Below are positions 51,679-60,477 of a stretch of DNA of 64,000 bases, piece by piece. A model generated the notes under the pieces. The model did not search any database and had not been told where the DNA came from. It saw only the letters and a program-made list of their open reading frames with translations. A program made the translations under genes and the position numbers. The stretch is from Thermococcus sp. 4557. Its GTDB lineage: Archaea > Methanobacteriota_B > Thermococci > Thermococcales > Thermococcaceae. The stretch's first letter is position 1. Each line of letters begins with the position of its first letter. The DNA lies in the NCBI RefSeq assembly GCF_000221185.1, contig NC_015865.1, forward strand, positions 1,860,001 to 1,924,000, in the 5' to 3' direction.

Positions 51679-54600
51679 ATGCCGTACATTGAGAAGATTG
51701 AAATGAAAGGCTTCAAATCTTACGGCAACAGGAAAGTCGTTGTTCCGCTTTCTAGAGGGTTCACAGCGATCGTCGGTGCCAACGGTTCTGGGAAGAGCAA
51801 CATCGGTGACGCCGTGCTCTTCGTCCTCGGTGGCCTGTCAGCCAAGGCGATGCGTGCCACGAGGATAAGCGACCTCATCTTCGCGGGCACCAAGACGGAA
51901 GCGCCGGCAAAGTACGCCGAGGTTGCCATGTATTTCAACAACGAGGACAGGGGGTTCCCAATCGACGAGGACGAGGTCGTCATAAAGAGGCGCGTCTATC
52001 CCGACGGCAGGAGCACCTACTGGCTCAACGGCAAGAGGAGCAGCAGAAGCGACATCCTCGACGTCCTCAGCGCGGCCATGATTTCACCCGAGGGCTACAA
52101 CCTCGTTCTGCAGGGAGACATCACCAAGTTCATTAAGATGAGCCCCACCGAGAGGAGGATGCTCATAGACGAAATTTCTGGGATAGCTGAGTACGATGCC
52201 AAGAAGGAGAAGGCCCTGAAGGAGCTGAAGCAGGCCGAGGAGAACCTGGCTCGCGTTGATCTTCTCATCCGCGAGGTCAAAACCCAGCTTGACAAGCTCG
52301 AGAAGGAGAGAAACGACGCGCTCCGCTACCTCGACCTCAAGGACCGCGTCGAGAGGGCGAAGGTCACGCTCCTCCTCGGCGAGATAAGAAAGCTCGAGTC
52401 CCTGATAGAGGAGAGCAACCTGCGCGACAAGGAGATAGAGGCGGAGATAGCCGCCATGGAGGCCCGCCTCACGGATATCGCCAGGGAGATCGTGGCAAGG
52501 GAGAAGGAGCTGAACACGATTGAAAGGGAGCTTGAGGAAAAGAGCGAGGACGGCATCCTCGAGGTAACCAGAAAGATAAGCGAGGTCAAGTCCAAGATAG
52601 AGATGGCCGGGAAGAACATCGAGCTGGCCAGGAAGGAGATCGAGGACGGCCAGCACCGCCTTGCCAAGGCGAAGGAGGAGCTCAAGAAGGTTTCAGAGGA
52701 GATAGAGAAGAGCAGAAATGCCATAAGCCGCTGGAGCAAGAGGCGCAAGAAGCTCAAGGCGGAAATAAAGGAGAAGGAAGTCATCAAGAACGAGCTGGTT
52801 GTTAAGCTGGGCGAGATAGACAGGGACTTTGCCATCGCGAAGCAGGACTTTGACCGCGTGGTCGAGGAGCTGGAGGAGGCCAAAAAGGAGCTCTACATGA
52901 AGGAGAGCGATATCAAGAAGTTCGAGGAGGAAATAGAGCGTGCAAAGGGCAGGATAGCCCAGAACAACGCAAAGAAAGTCGCGCTCAAGTCCAAGATCGG
53001 CGAGGCCAAGAGCGCCCTCGAGACCAAACGTTCGGAGCTTGGAGATGTAGAGGGCAGGATGGGCAAGGCAGAGGCGAGGCTGAAGAAGGCCGAGAAGGAG
53101 CTGGAGGAGAAGAGCAGAAAGCTCAAGAAGCTCGAGGGTGAACTCTCGAAAGCCAGGGAGGAGCTCATCAAAGCCGAGGCACAGCGCGAGGTCCGCGGGA
53201 ACCGCGCCATAGAATTCCTCAAGGCCCAGAACATTCCTGGCCTCTACGGCTCCCTCGGTGAGCTGATCACCGTTCGCGATGAGAGCTACGCCCTGGCGGT
53301 CGAGGTCGCCCTCGGTGGAAGCTACGACCACGTGGTCGTGGAGGACGACCGCGTTGCCGAGAAGGCAATAAAACTGCTCAAGGAGAAGAAGCTCGGCAGG
53401 CTGACTTTTCTCCCGCTCAACAAGATAAAGCCGCGCTCCATGAAGGGGGAGCCCGCCCTTGGGGTTCCGGCCCTGGACGTCGTCCAGTACGACCCTCGCT
53501 TCAGAAATGCGGTGGCCTATGCCCTCGGGGACACGCTGATAGTGAACGACATGGACGAGGCCAGGGCCGTCGGAATAGGGAAGGTCCGTATGGTGACCCT
53601 CGGCGGGGAACTCCTCGAGCGGAGCGGAGCGATAACCGGTGGTCACTACAGGCCCAGGGGCAAGCTCGGAGTCAACGTGGATGAGATACGGAAGCGTGTT
53701 GAGAAGCTGGAGCGCGAGAAAGAGACCCTGGAATCGGCCGTTAACGCCCTCCGGATCGAGGTTAAGGGCCTTCAGAACGAGCTCTTTGAACTCCGTATGA
53801 AGAAGAGTGAGCTGAGCAAGGATCTCCAGGTGACCCAGCGTGAGATGGAACGCCTCCTCGCGGAGGACAAGGCCCTTGAAGAGGAAATCAGGGAGAACGA
53901 GGCTCTTATAGAGACCCTGGAAAAGAAAATCCACGATACCCGGGGTGAGATGGCGAAGCTCCGCGGCAGAATTGAGAGGCTGGAGAAGAAGAGGACGAAG
54001 CTGAAGAAGGCCCTGGAGAACCCGGAGGCCAGGGAGCTGAACCAGAGGATCAGGGAGGTCGAGGCCGAGATAAGCAAGCTCCGCGAGGAGCTTGGAAAGG
54101 TCGAGAGCAAACTGGAGAGCCTCGACGTCAGGATAAACGAGGAGCTGCTCCCGAGGAGGGCGGATCTGGAGGAGGAGATAGAGGGCCTGATCAACAGGAT
54201 AAACGCTCTCAAGGCCAACATCGAGGAGAACGAGAGGGCCATAAGCGACTTTGAGGCCGAGCTGGAGGAGCTCAAGAAGGCTGAGGAGAACGTCAAGGAT
54301 GAGCTGAAGGAGCTCCGCGAGAGGCGCGAGAGGCTCAAGAACGAGATCATCGACCTCCGCGCCGAGAAGGACGAGCTGAGCTCCAAGCTCCAGGAGCTCC
54401 GCATAGAGGCCAACACGCTCAAGATAAAGCTGGCCCAGTACGAGGCAACGCTGAAGGAGAAGAGGGACGAGCTCAAGCACTACGATGCCAAGCTCATCAA
54501 GAGCATCAAAGAGGTTCCGCTGGAGCTCGACGCCCTGAGCGAGCAGATAGAGAAAATGGAGGAAGAGATACGCGCCCTCGAACCGGTCAACATGAAGGCC

Positions 54601-55245
54601 ATCGAGGACTTCGAGGTCGTTGAGAGGAGATACCTCGAGCTGAAGAGCAAGCGCGAGCAGGTCGTTGCCGAGAAGGAGAGCATAGAGGAGTTCATCGAGG
54701 AGATAGAGGGGCAGAAGAAGCAGGTCTTCCTCCAGACCCTTGGGGAAATAGCCAAGAACTTCTCAGAGCTCTTCGCCAAGCTCTCCCCGGGAGGAAGCGC
54801 CAGGCTCATCCTTGAGAACGAGGACGACCCCTTCGCAGGAGGCCTTGAGATAGAGGCCAAGCCGGCAGGAAAGGACGTTAAGCGCATAGAGGCCATGAGC
54901 GGTGGAGAGAAGGCTTTAACTGCCCTCGCCTTCGTCTTTGCCATCCAGCGCTACAAGCCGGCGCCGTTCTATCTCTTCGACGAGATCGACGCCCACCTGG
55001 ACGACGCCAACGTCAAGCGCGTTGCCGACCTCATCAAGGAGGCCTCCCAGAACAGCCAGTTCATAGTCGTTACGCTGAGGGACGTCATGATGGCCAACGC
55101 GGACAAGATAATAGGCGTCAGCATGAGAAAAGGCGTATCGCGCGTCGTTGCCCTCAGCCTCGAGAAGGCCATGAAGATACTGGAAGAGGCAAGGAAGAGG
55201 AGCGAGGCCGAGCACGCGGAGATGTTCGGCCATCTGAGCGGGTGA
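51679..55245 (+). CDS. smc: Chromosome segregation protein SMC
   Basis: An 1188-residue SMC ATPase. Walker A GANGSGKSNIGDA (about residue 33) opens the head; long coiled coils cover about 160-500 and 680-1020; the hinge lies between (NIPGLYGSLGELITVRDESY onward). The C-terminal head has signature LSPGG/MSGGEKALTALAF and Walker B YLFDEIDAHLDDAN. It compacts and organises chromosomes with the kleisin ScpA, encoded directly downstream with overlapping stop and leader. Confidence 0.98.
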   Translation: MPYIEKIEMKGFKSYGNRKVVVPLSRGFTAIVGANGSGKSNIGDAVLFVLGGLSAKAMRATRISDLIFAGTKTEAPAKYAEVAMYFNNEDRGFPIDEDEVVIKRRVYPDGRSTYWLNGKRSSRSDILDVLSAAMISPEGYNLVLQGDITKFIKMSPTERRMLIDEISGIAEYDAKKEKALKELKQAEENLARVDLLIREVKTQLDKLEKERNDALRYLDLKDRVERAKVTLLLGEIRKLESLIEESNLRDKEIEAEIAAMEARLTDIAREIVAREKELNTIERELEEKSEDGILEVTRKISEVKSKIEMAGKNIELARKEIEDGQHRLAKAKEELKKVSEEIEKSRNAISRWSKRRKKLKAEIKEKEVIKNELVVKLGEIDRDFAIAKQDFDRVVEELEEAKKELYMKESDIKKFEEEIERAKGRIAQNNAKKVALKSKIGEAKSALETKRSELGDVEGRMGKAEARLKKAEKELEEKSRKLKKLEGELSKAREELIKAEAQREVRGNRAIEFLKAQNIPGLYGSLGELITVRDESYALAVEVALGGSYDHVVVEDDRVAEKAIKLLKEKKLGRLTFLPLNKIKPRSMKGEPALGVPALDVVQYDPRFRNAVAYALGDTLIVNDMDEARAVGIGKVRMVTLGGELLERSGAITGGHYRPRGKLGVNVDEIRKRVEKLEREKETLESAVNALRIEVKGLQNELFELRMKKSELSKDLQVTQREMERLLAEDKALEEEIRENEALIETLEKKIHDTRGEMAKLRGRIERLEKKRTKLKKALENPEARELNQRIREVEAEISKLREELGKVESKLESLDVRINEELLPRRADLEEEIEGLINRINALKANIEENERAISDFEAELEELKKAEENVKDELKELRERRERLKNEIIDLRAEKDELSSKLQELRIEANTLKIKLAQYEATLKEKRDELKHYDAKLIKSIKEVPLELDALSEQIEKMEEEIRALEPVNMKAIEDFEVVERRYLELKSKREQVVAEKESIEEFIEEIEGQKKQVFLQTLGEIAKNFSELFAKLSPGGSARLILENEDDPFAGGLEIEAKPAGKDVKRIEAMSGGEKALTALAFVFAIQRYKPAPFYLFDEIDAHLDDANVKRVADLIKEASQNSQFIVVTLRDVMMANADKIIGVSMRKGVSRVVALSLEKAMKILEEARKRSEAEHAEMFGHLSG

Positions 55246-55250
55246 TAACC

Positions 55251-55910
55251 ATGGAATCGCGCCGTGAGGAGGAGATAACGCCCGTTGACATTCTCCTCCA
55301 GCTCGTCACCATGGGGAAGGTTGACCCCTGGAACATCGACATCGTCGACCTGACCGAGAAGTACATCGAAAGGCTCAGGGAGATGAAGGAGCTCGACCTC
55401 CGCGTCTCCGCCAGGGCCATCCTCGCCGCATCCATACTCGTCAGGATGAAGAGCGAGGCCCTGCTCCACGCCGACGAGGAGGAAGAGGAGGAGCACGAGG
55501 AGAAGCTCCACGTTGATGTCGAGCCGCTGGCTCCGCCCCTCCGCAGGGTGGAGCGCTACTACACCTTCGACGACCTCCTGGACGCCCTCATGGACGCCCT
55601 TGAGGAGGCGGAGAAGAGAAAGCCGCGGAAGAAAAAGAAGGTCGAGATAGAGGAGGAAGTCTTCGTCGTCGATGACTTCCGCGTTGACATCGAGAAGCAC
55701 GTTTATAGGCTCCATGAGATAGTTGTGGAGATGTACAGGGAGACCAAGGAACCCATAAACTTCTGGGACCTTGTCTTCGACCCGACGCCGAAGATAGTGG
55801 CCAGAACCTTCCTCTACCTCCTGTTCCTCTCCAATATGGGGAAGGTGGACCTCATTCAGGAGGAGCCATTTGGGGAGATATTCGTCGTGCCCGTGGAGGA
55901 GAGCGCCTAG
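55251..55910 (+). CDS. scpA: Segregation and condensation protein A
   Basis: A 219-residue kleisin. [20 protein letters not shown] and [17 protein letters not shown] form the SMC-binding N domain; an acidic/basic linker and a C-terminal winged helix ([20 protein letters not shown]) follow. ATG 55251 is chosen because GGTGAT sits just upstream, overlapping the SMC stop. It closes the SMC ring. Confidence 0.95.
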   Translation: MESRREEEITPVDILLQLVTMGKVDPWNIDIVDLTEKYIERLREMKELDLRVSARAILAASILVRMKSEALLHADEEEEEEHEEKLHVDVEPLAPPLRRVERYYTFDDLLDALMDALEEAEKRKPRKKKKVEIEEEVFVVDDFRVDIEKHVYRLHEIVVEMYRETKEPINFWDLVFDPTPKIVARTFLYLLFLSNMGKVDLIQEEPFGEIFVVPVEESA

Positions 55911-56338
55911 TCCGCGCACTCCCTCTCGCTTTTCTTCGCCGGCCGCAGGGTTATCGCAAGCAGCGGCGGGGCACTGCCTATGTAAAGGCTCCTCTTCTCC
56001 CTGTTGATGTAGAAGCAGTACTCGCCGTCCGGGACGGACTCGAGGAACTTTCTGGGGACGGTCTCTCTGGCGGTTCTGCCGTCGAGAAAGACGCACTCAT
56101 AGGCTCTGGAGATGCCCCCAACTCGCTCTTTTATTTCATCGAGCGGAAGTCTCTCGCAGTCGAGCCTGGAGCAGACCAGACTCTTTCTCCCGTCCGTGAA
56201 GATTATGATCCTCTCGTTTACGTCAATCCTCCACGAACGGTCGATGAAGGCCCACAGCTCGGAGTAGATGCGCTCGAGCTTCCTCCTCTTTGCCAGCCTC
56301 TTGACGAGTCTCTCCTTCGCGTGCCTCGTGAGGAGCAT
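55907..56338 (-). CDS. Hypothetical protein, 143 residues
   Basis: ATG 56338 ([20 protein letters not shown]) is chosen since a TATA box (AAACGATTTAAGCGG on the minus strand) lies about 25 bases upstream and no ribosome binding site exists: a leaderless message is likely. The N-terminus [10 protein letters not shown] resembles RelE/DUF4258-type small proteins, but the remaining 100 residues do not help. The 3' end overlaps scpA by four bases. Function unknown. Confidence 0.65.
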   Translation of the reverse strand: MLLTRHAKERLVKRLAKRRKLERIYSELWAFIDRSWRIDVNERIIIFTDGRKSLVCSRLDCERLPLDEIKERVGGISRAYECVFLDGRTARETVPRKFLESVPDGEYCFYINREKRSLYIGSAPPLLAITLRPAKKSERECAD

Positions 56339-56435
56339 GGTGGCCGGTGGGGCGAACCGCTTAAATCGTTTGTGCATGCCGGTTTCAGGGGACAGGCTTT
56401 TAAGAACCTGCGCGTATCTCAATGCGGCGGTTCCA

Positions 56436-56735
56436 ATGCGCCCCCTGTGGTACGTGATTGCCTTCGTGGTCCTCTCCGCGCTGGACGCCATAACGACATG
56501 GGTGGGTGCAGACCGGGGCCTTGCCGAGGCAAATCCTCTGATCGCGGCCAGACTTTCACTCCCCGCTTTGTTCTTCGGTGGATACGCTGTTTTTACCCTC
56601 CTTGGAGTTCTGCTGCTGGTCGTGGTCTTCAGGCTCTCCCGATTTATATCCCCACTGCGCTACTTCCCGCCGATTTTCGTTCTCCTCAAGGCGCTCCCCG
56701 TCTTCAGCAACATCATACTCCTGCTGGGCACGTGA
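56436..56735 (+). CDS. DUF5658-like membrane protein
   Basis: A 99-residue protein with three hydrophobic helices (about 4-22, 40-62, 78-97). The segment [20 protein letters not shown] is typical of the small DUF5658 membrane family. A TATA-like CTTTTAAGAAC lies about 30 bases before ATG 56436, suggesting a short or absent leader. Divergent from the gene at 55907. Confidence 0.75.
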   Translation: MRPLWYVIAFVVLSALDAITTWVGADRGLAEANPLIAARLSLPALFFGGYAVFTLLGVLLLVVVFRLSRFISPLRYFPPIFVLLKALPVFSNIILLLGT

Positions 56736-56794
56736 AGGTTGAACCGTCCCCATCTCGAGGGAAAGCTTTTATTCGCTCCCTCCAAGCTTAAACC

Positions 56795-59131
56795 ATGTAC
56801 CTTCGCCGAGACCTCATCGAGCCCCGCGTTTACCAAGAGGTAATCTACGCCCGCTGTAAAGAGACCAGCTGCCTCGTCGTTCTCCCGACGGGGCTGGGAA
56901 AGACGCTGATAGCGATGCTCATAGCCGATTACCGGCTCTCCAGGTACGGCGGCAAGGTCCTCATGCTCGCGCCAACCAAACCTCTGGCCATACAGCACGC
57001 GGAGAGCTTTAGGCGCCTCTTCAACCTCCCTCATGAAAGAATAAACGTCCTCACCGGAGAACTCTCCCCCGAAAAGCGCAGACGGGTGTGGGAGGAGAGC
57101 ACGATCATCACCGCCACCCCTCAGACCGTCGAGAACGATATCCTCACGGGCAGGATTTCGCTGGAGGACGTTTCCCTTCTGGTAATCGACGAGGCCCACA
57201 GGGCCGTTGGCGGTTACTCGTACGTTTTCATCGCCAGGGAGTACCTCAAAACCGCCAGGCACCCACTGGTTCTCGGCTTGACCGCATCCCCGGGGAGCGA
57301 CGCCGATAAGATCCGCGAGATAGTGGAAAACCTCGGCATCGAGCACGTTGAGGTGAGAACCGAGGCTTCCCCAGACGTTAAACCCTACGTCCAGAGCATC
57401 GCCTTTGAGTGGGTGAAGGTCGAGCTGCCCGAGATATACAAGGAGGTCAGAAAACTCCTCCGCGAGATGCTGAAGGAGAGTCTCAAGCCCCTCGCCCAGT
57501 TCAAGCTCGTTTCGACTTACTCCCCCGATATCTCAAAGAGGGAAGTGCTTCAGGCGGGGTCAAAGATCAACCAGGAGGTCGCGAGGGGCAACTATGAGAT
57601 CGGCCGCCTCAGACTCCACCAGGCCAAGGCCGTCAAGCTCCAGCATGCGATCGAGCTCCTCGAGACCCAGGGGTTAACGGCCCTGCGCACCTACCTCAAG
57701 AAGCTCCGGGAGGATAAGCGGGCGAAGTCGAGCAAGCAGCTCATGGAAGACCCGCGCATGAGAAAGGTGGTTTACCTCCTCGTTCAGGCGAAGGAGAGCG
57801 GGGTGGACCATCCGAAGATGGAGCGGCTGAAGGAGCTCGTCAAAAGGCAGCTCGAAAGAAAGCCGGACTCCAAGGTGATCGTCTTCACCAACTACCGTGA
57901 CACGGGGAGGAGAATAGTGGAGGAACTGGAGGCGATGGGCATCGCGGCCGAGAGGTTCATCGGCCAGGCTAGCAGGGGGAAGGACAAGGGCATGAGCCAG
58001 AAGAAGCAGAAGGAAGTCCTCGACCGCTTTTCCCGCGCCGAGTTCAACGTCCTCGTCGCCACAAGCGTTGGCGAGGAAGGACTGGACGTTCCGGAGGTGG
58101 ACCTGGTCGTCTTCTACGAGCCGGTGCCTTCAGCCATAAGGAGCATTCAGAGGCGCGGCAGGACCGGCAGGCACAGGCAGGGGAAGGTTGTAATTCTGAT
58201 GGCCCGGGGGACGAGGGACGAGGCCTACTACTGGAGCTCGAAGCGAAAGGAGAAGGGTATGTTCGACGCAATAAGGGCCATAGCGAGGGAGCTCGAAAGG
58301 GCCCGCCCCAGGGGGCGGTCGGAACCCGCTGAAATCGTTGAAAAAACACCGGAGCGTGCCGGGATGAGCAGGGGAAAGATAACTTCCCTTGATGCGTTTC
58401 TGAAGCCCAAGGGTGCCCCGAAAACTGAGGAGAAATCCGGGGCTTCCGAAAAGCCTCCGAAGAAAGGGGTTTTCGTAAAGAAACCGAAGACCATAGTGGT
58501 CTACGCCGACAGCCGCGAGCTGAGGAGCGGGGTGCCGAAGCACCTCCGCGAGCTTGGAGCAGATGTTGAGGTCAGGACGCTCGACGTTGCCGACTATGTG
58601 GTGAGTGAGGACGTCGGCATAGAGCGCAAGAGCGCCAACGACTTCATCCAGTCGATCATCGACGGCAGGCTCTTTGATCAGGTTGAGAGGCTCAAGAGGG
58701 CCTACGAGAAGCCGGTCATAATCATCGAGGGCGAGCTTTACGGGGTAAGGAACATCCATCCCAACGCCATCAGGGGGGCCATAGCGGCGGTGACCCTCGA
58801 CTGGGGGGTGCCCATTCTTTTCTCCTCCGGAACCGAGGAGACGGCGCAGTTCATATACCTGATGGCAAAGCGCGAGCAGGAGGAGAGAAAGAAGGAGGTC
58901 CGCCTCAGGAGCGAGAAGAAGGCCCTAACGCTGGCCGAGAGGCAGCGCCTGATAGTTGAGGGCCTGCCCAACGTCTCCGCGACCCTCGCCAAGCGCCTCC
59001 TCGCGCACTTCGGCAACGTTGAGCAGGTTTTCACTGCAACTGAGGAGGAGCTGAAGGAGGTCGAGGGAATAGGGCCTAAGAAGGCGAGGGAGATAAGGAA
59101 GGTGATAACCGCACCCTACGTGGAGGAATAG
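56795..59131 (+). CDS. hef: Hef helicase/nuclease
   Basis: A 778-residue protein joining an SF2 helicase and an XPF-type nuclease. Helicase motifs: LPTGLGKTLIAML (about residue 29), VIDEAHRAVGG (about 130), GLTASPGS, TSVGEEGLDVPEV and QRRGRTGRHRQG. The nuclease has YADSRE and ERKSANDF (about 610). Two helix-hairpin-helix motifs end the protein (LPNVSATLAKRLLAHFGNV; VEGIGPKKAREI). Hef processes stalled replication forks and is the archaeal relative of FANCM and XPF. Its 3' end overlaps the next, convergent gene by 16 bases. Confidence 0.97.
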   Translation: MYLRRDLIEPRVYQEVIYARCKETSCLVVLPTGLGKTLIAMLIADYRLSRYGGKVLMLAPTKPLAIQHAESFRRLFNLPHERINVLTGELSPEKRRRVWEESTIITATPQTVENDILTGRISLEDVSLLVIDEAHRAVGGYSYVFIAREYLKTARHPLVLGLTASPGSDADKIREIVENLGIEHVEVRTEASPDVKPYVQSIAFEWVKVELPEIYKEVRKLLREMLKESLKPLAQFKLVSTYSPDISKREVLQAGSKINQEVARGNYEIGRLRLHQAKAVKLQHAIELLETQGLTALRTYLKKLREDKRAKSSKQLMEDPRMRKVVYLLVQAKESGVDHPKMERLKELVKRQLERKPDSKVIVFTNYRDTGRRIVEELEAMGIAAERFIGQASRGKDKGMSQKKQKEVLDRFSRAEFNVLVATSVGEEGLDVPEVDLVVFYEPVPSAIRSIQRRGRTGRHRQGKVVILMARGTRDEAYYWSSKRKEKGMFDAIRAIARELERARPRGRSEPAEIVEKTPERAGMSRGKITSLDAFLKPKGAPKTEEKSGASEKPPKKGVFVKKPKTIVVYADSRELRSGVPKHLRELGADVEVRTLDVADYVVSEDVGIERKSANDFIQSIIDGRLFDQVERLKRAYEKPVIIIEGELYGVRNIHPNAIRGAIAAVTLDWGVPILFSSGTEETAQFIYLMAKREQEERKKEVRLRSEKKALTLAERQRLIVEGLPNVSATLAKRLLAHFGNVEQVFTATEEELKEVEGIGPKKAREIRKVITAPYVEE

Positions 59132-59832
59132 TCCCTCAGCAGCAGGTAGCTGTCCCCATCGATGACGACTTCTATTTGTGGTGGGTGATCAAGGGAGCCG
59201 TCGGTCTCGAAGGCCAGGACCACGTAGTTGTCCCTTTTCATGCTGGAGAACCTCACGCGGAGCACGTCTCCGGTCAGAATGTCTCCCGTTCCCCCGTAGT
59301 ACTCGAGCTTCCATTCCCCCGGCGCGGTGAGCCGGAGCTCCTCAACGCTGTTCATTCCCCCGAAGTCGTAGAGGCTCACGAAGATGACGGCCCATTTAGG
59401 GGTTATTATCCCTGCGCCATCTACCCTCTGGCTCATGTCCTGAGCCGGGCTTGCGAACTCGAAATCCGGGGGCGTTTCGTTGGAGATGGCGAATCGGCCG
59501 TAGAGGAGGTTGTCATTGGTGAAAACGTATGAAAGCCCGATGAATTCCTTTCTCCCCGGAACGTCGCGGTACATCTCCCTGAATAGCTCGAGGGGGTAGT
59601 TTGGGCTGCGCTGCTCTAGATATGCTCTCTCCGCCGCCCTGGCGGTGGCCTCCCCGCCGGTGGTGGGGCTGGCCCTCACCAGGTATCCCGTCAGGATTCC
59701 GTGATTGACTACGGGACAGGTGCGGATATCACCGGAGGTGCCGTCGTGGACGGCGAGAGCGTAGGAGAGAACCGCCCCGATCGCGATTCCCACGAAAATC
59801 CCAACCACCAGCTCTCGGGAGATTCCTTTCAT
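59116..59832 (-). CDS. Hypothetical membrane-anchored protein
   Basis: A 238-residue protein. ATG 59832 follows GGTGACTTTG. One N-terminal hydrophobic helix (ELVVGIFVGIAIGAVLSYAL) anchors a strand-rich domain ending at RDYSST. No motif recognised. Its stop lies inside the 3' end of hef on the other strand, so read-through transcripts would be antisense to each other. Confidence 0.7.
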   Translation of the reverse strand: MKGISRELVVGIFVGIAIGAVLSYALAVHDGTSGDIRTCPVVNHGILTGYLVRASPTTGGEATARAAERAYLEQRSPNYPLELFREMYRDVPGRKEFIGLSYVFTNDNLLYGRFAISNETPPDFEFASPAQDMSQRVDGAGIITPKWAVIFVSLYDFGGMNSVEELRLTAPGEWKLEYYGGTGDILTGDVLRVRFSSMKRDNYVVLAFETDGSLDHPPQIEVVIDGDSYLLLRDYSST

Positions 59833-59841
59833 CAAAGTCAC

Positions 59842-60129
59842 CGATGGATTTTACGCACTGAAGGTTTAAATATGTTTGGCCCGTGCGTTCTCTGGTTTTG
59901 GGTTCATCATCAAAAATTCGCCGAGTGTAGTTCTGACCTGACATCCCCAAAGAAGTCCAATCAACCTAAACTGTGCCACAGAGTTTGCCTCTTAGTGTTC
60001 TCGGCGTTGTTTCGAGCGGTACAACCTCCAGAAAGGCCTGGTTGGAATTCTGATGTGGAGAAATCACCAGAAATTACATTTTGGAAAAGCATCACCGACC
60101 TCAATGAAGCTTTTCGGAAGAAACGTTTC
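59842..60129. other. Intergenic region, nothing recognised
   Basis: About 290 bases between the hypothetical gene and tRNA-Leu. It is somewhat AT-richer than the neighbours and has open frames without ribosome binding sites. I see no gene. A TATA-like GGTTTAAATATG lies near 59869-59880 without a clear product. Confidence 0.3.
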
Positions 60130-60217
60130 TGGTGCGGGGGCGGGGATTTGAACCCCGGAACCCCTACGGGACGGGACCCTCAATCCCGCGCCTTTGACCA
60201 GGCTTGGCAACCCCCGC
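60130..60217 (-). tRNA. tRNA-Leu (anticodon GAG), CCA encoded
   Basis: The minus strand folds as a class II tRNA: acceptor GCGGGGG/CCCCCGC, discriminator A, a long variable arm (GTCCCGTAGGGGTTCC region), and T arm CGGGGTTCAAATCCCCG. The anticodon stem GGGA/TCCC encloses TTGAGGG, so the anticodon is GAG (Leu, CUC codons). CCA is encoded at 60130-60132. No intron is seen. A TATA box lies about 30 bases upstream. Confidence 0.95.
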
Positions 60218-60243
60218 GTCGCCAAACTATAAGGCTCGTGGAG

Positions 60244-60302
60244 CCTTTATAAATTTTTCTGTTCCCTCATGCCCGGCCGCCGACCGAAAAATTTATAAAG
60301 CC
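60244..60302. promoter_or_regulatory. Back-to-back tRNA promoters
   Basis: AAAAATTTATAAAGG on the minus strand (about 60244-60258) serves tRNA-Leu, and the near-identical AAAAATTTATAAAGCC on the plus strand (about 60287-60302) serves tRNA-Lys. The two boxes are arranged symmetrically. Confidence 0.65.
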
Positions 60303-60328
60303 ACCTCCCGTCTATGGTTTCGGGTTGA

Positions 60329-60406
60329 GGGCCGGTAGCTCAGCATGGTTAGAGCGCGGGACTCTTAATCCCGTGGTCGGGGGTTCGAATCCCCCCCGGC
60401 CCGCCA
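60329..60406 (+). tRNA. tRNA-Lys (anticodon CTT), CCA encoded
   Basis: Cloverleaf: acceptor GGGCCGG/CCGGCCC with discriminator G; D arm GCTCAGCATGGTTAGAGC; anticodon stem CGGGA/TCCCG with loop CTCTTAA, anticodon CTT; T arm GGGGGTTCGAATCCCCC. CCA is encoded at 60404-60406. The DEAD-box helicase gene starts about 70 bases downstream. Confidence 0.96.
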
Positions 60407-60477
60407 GACCGCGTTTCTTCTCGACGCGTTCCGTTTGAGAAGGGATGCGTTTGAGTAACGTATAAGGAGTTAGAAAA

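Noticed and set aside
59880-59960. ATGATGA box C-like sequence on the minus strand, considered as a C/D guide RNA
   Set aside because: No CUGA box D follows at a workable distance and no C'/D' pair is present.
60130-60217. tRNA-Leu 3' end as an integration site for a mobile element
   Set aside because: No second copy of the tRNA 3' end and no integrase are present in the window.
59701-60252. Plus-strand open frame overlapping tRNA-Leu
   Set aside because: It runs antisense through the tRNA, lacks a ribosome binding site and has random composition.
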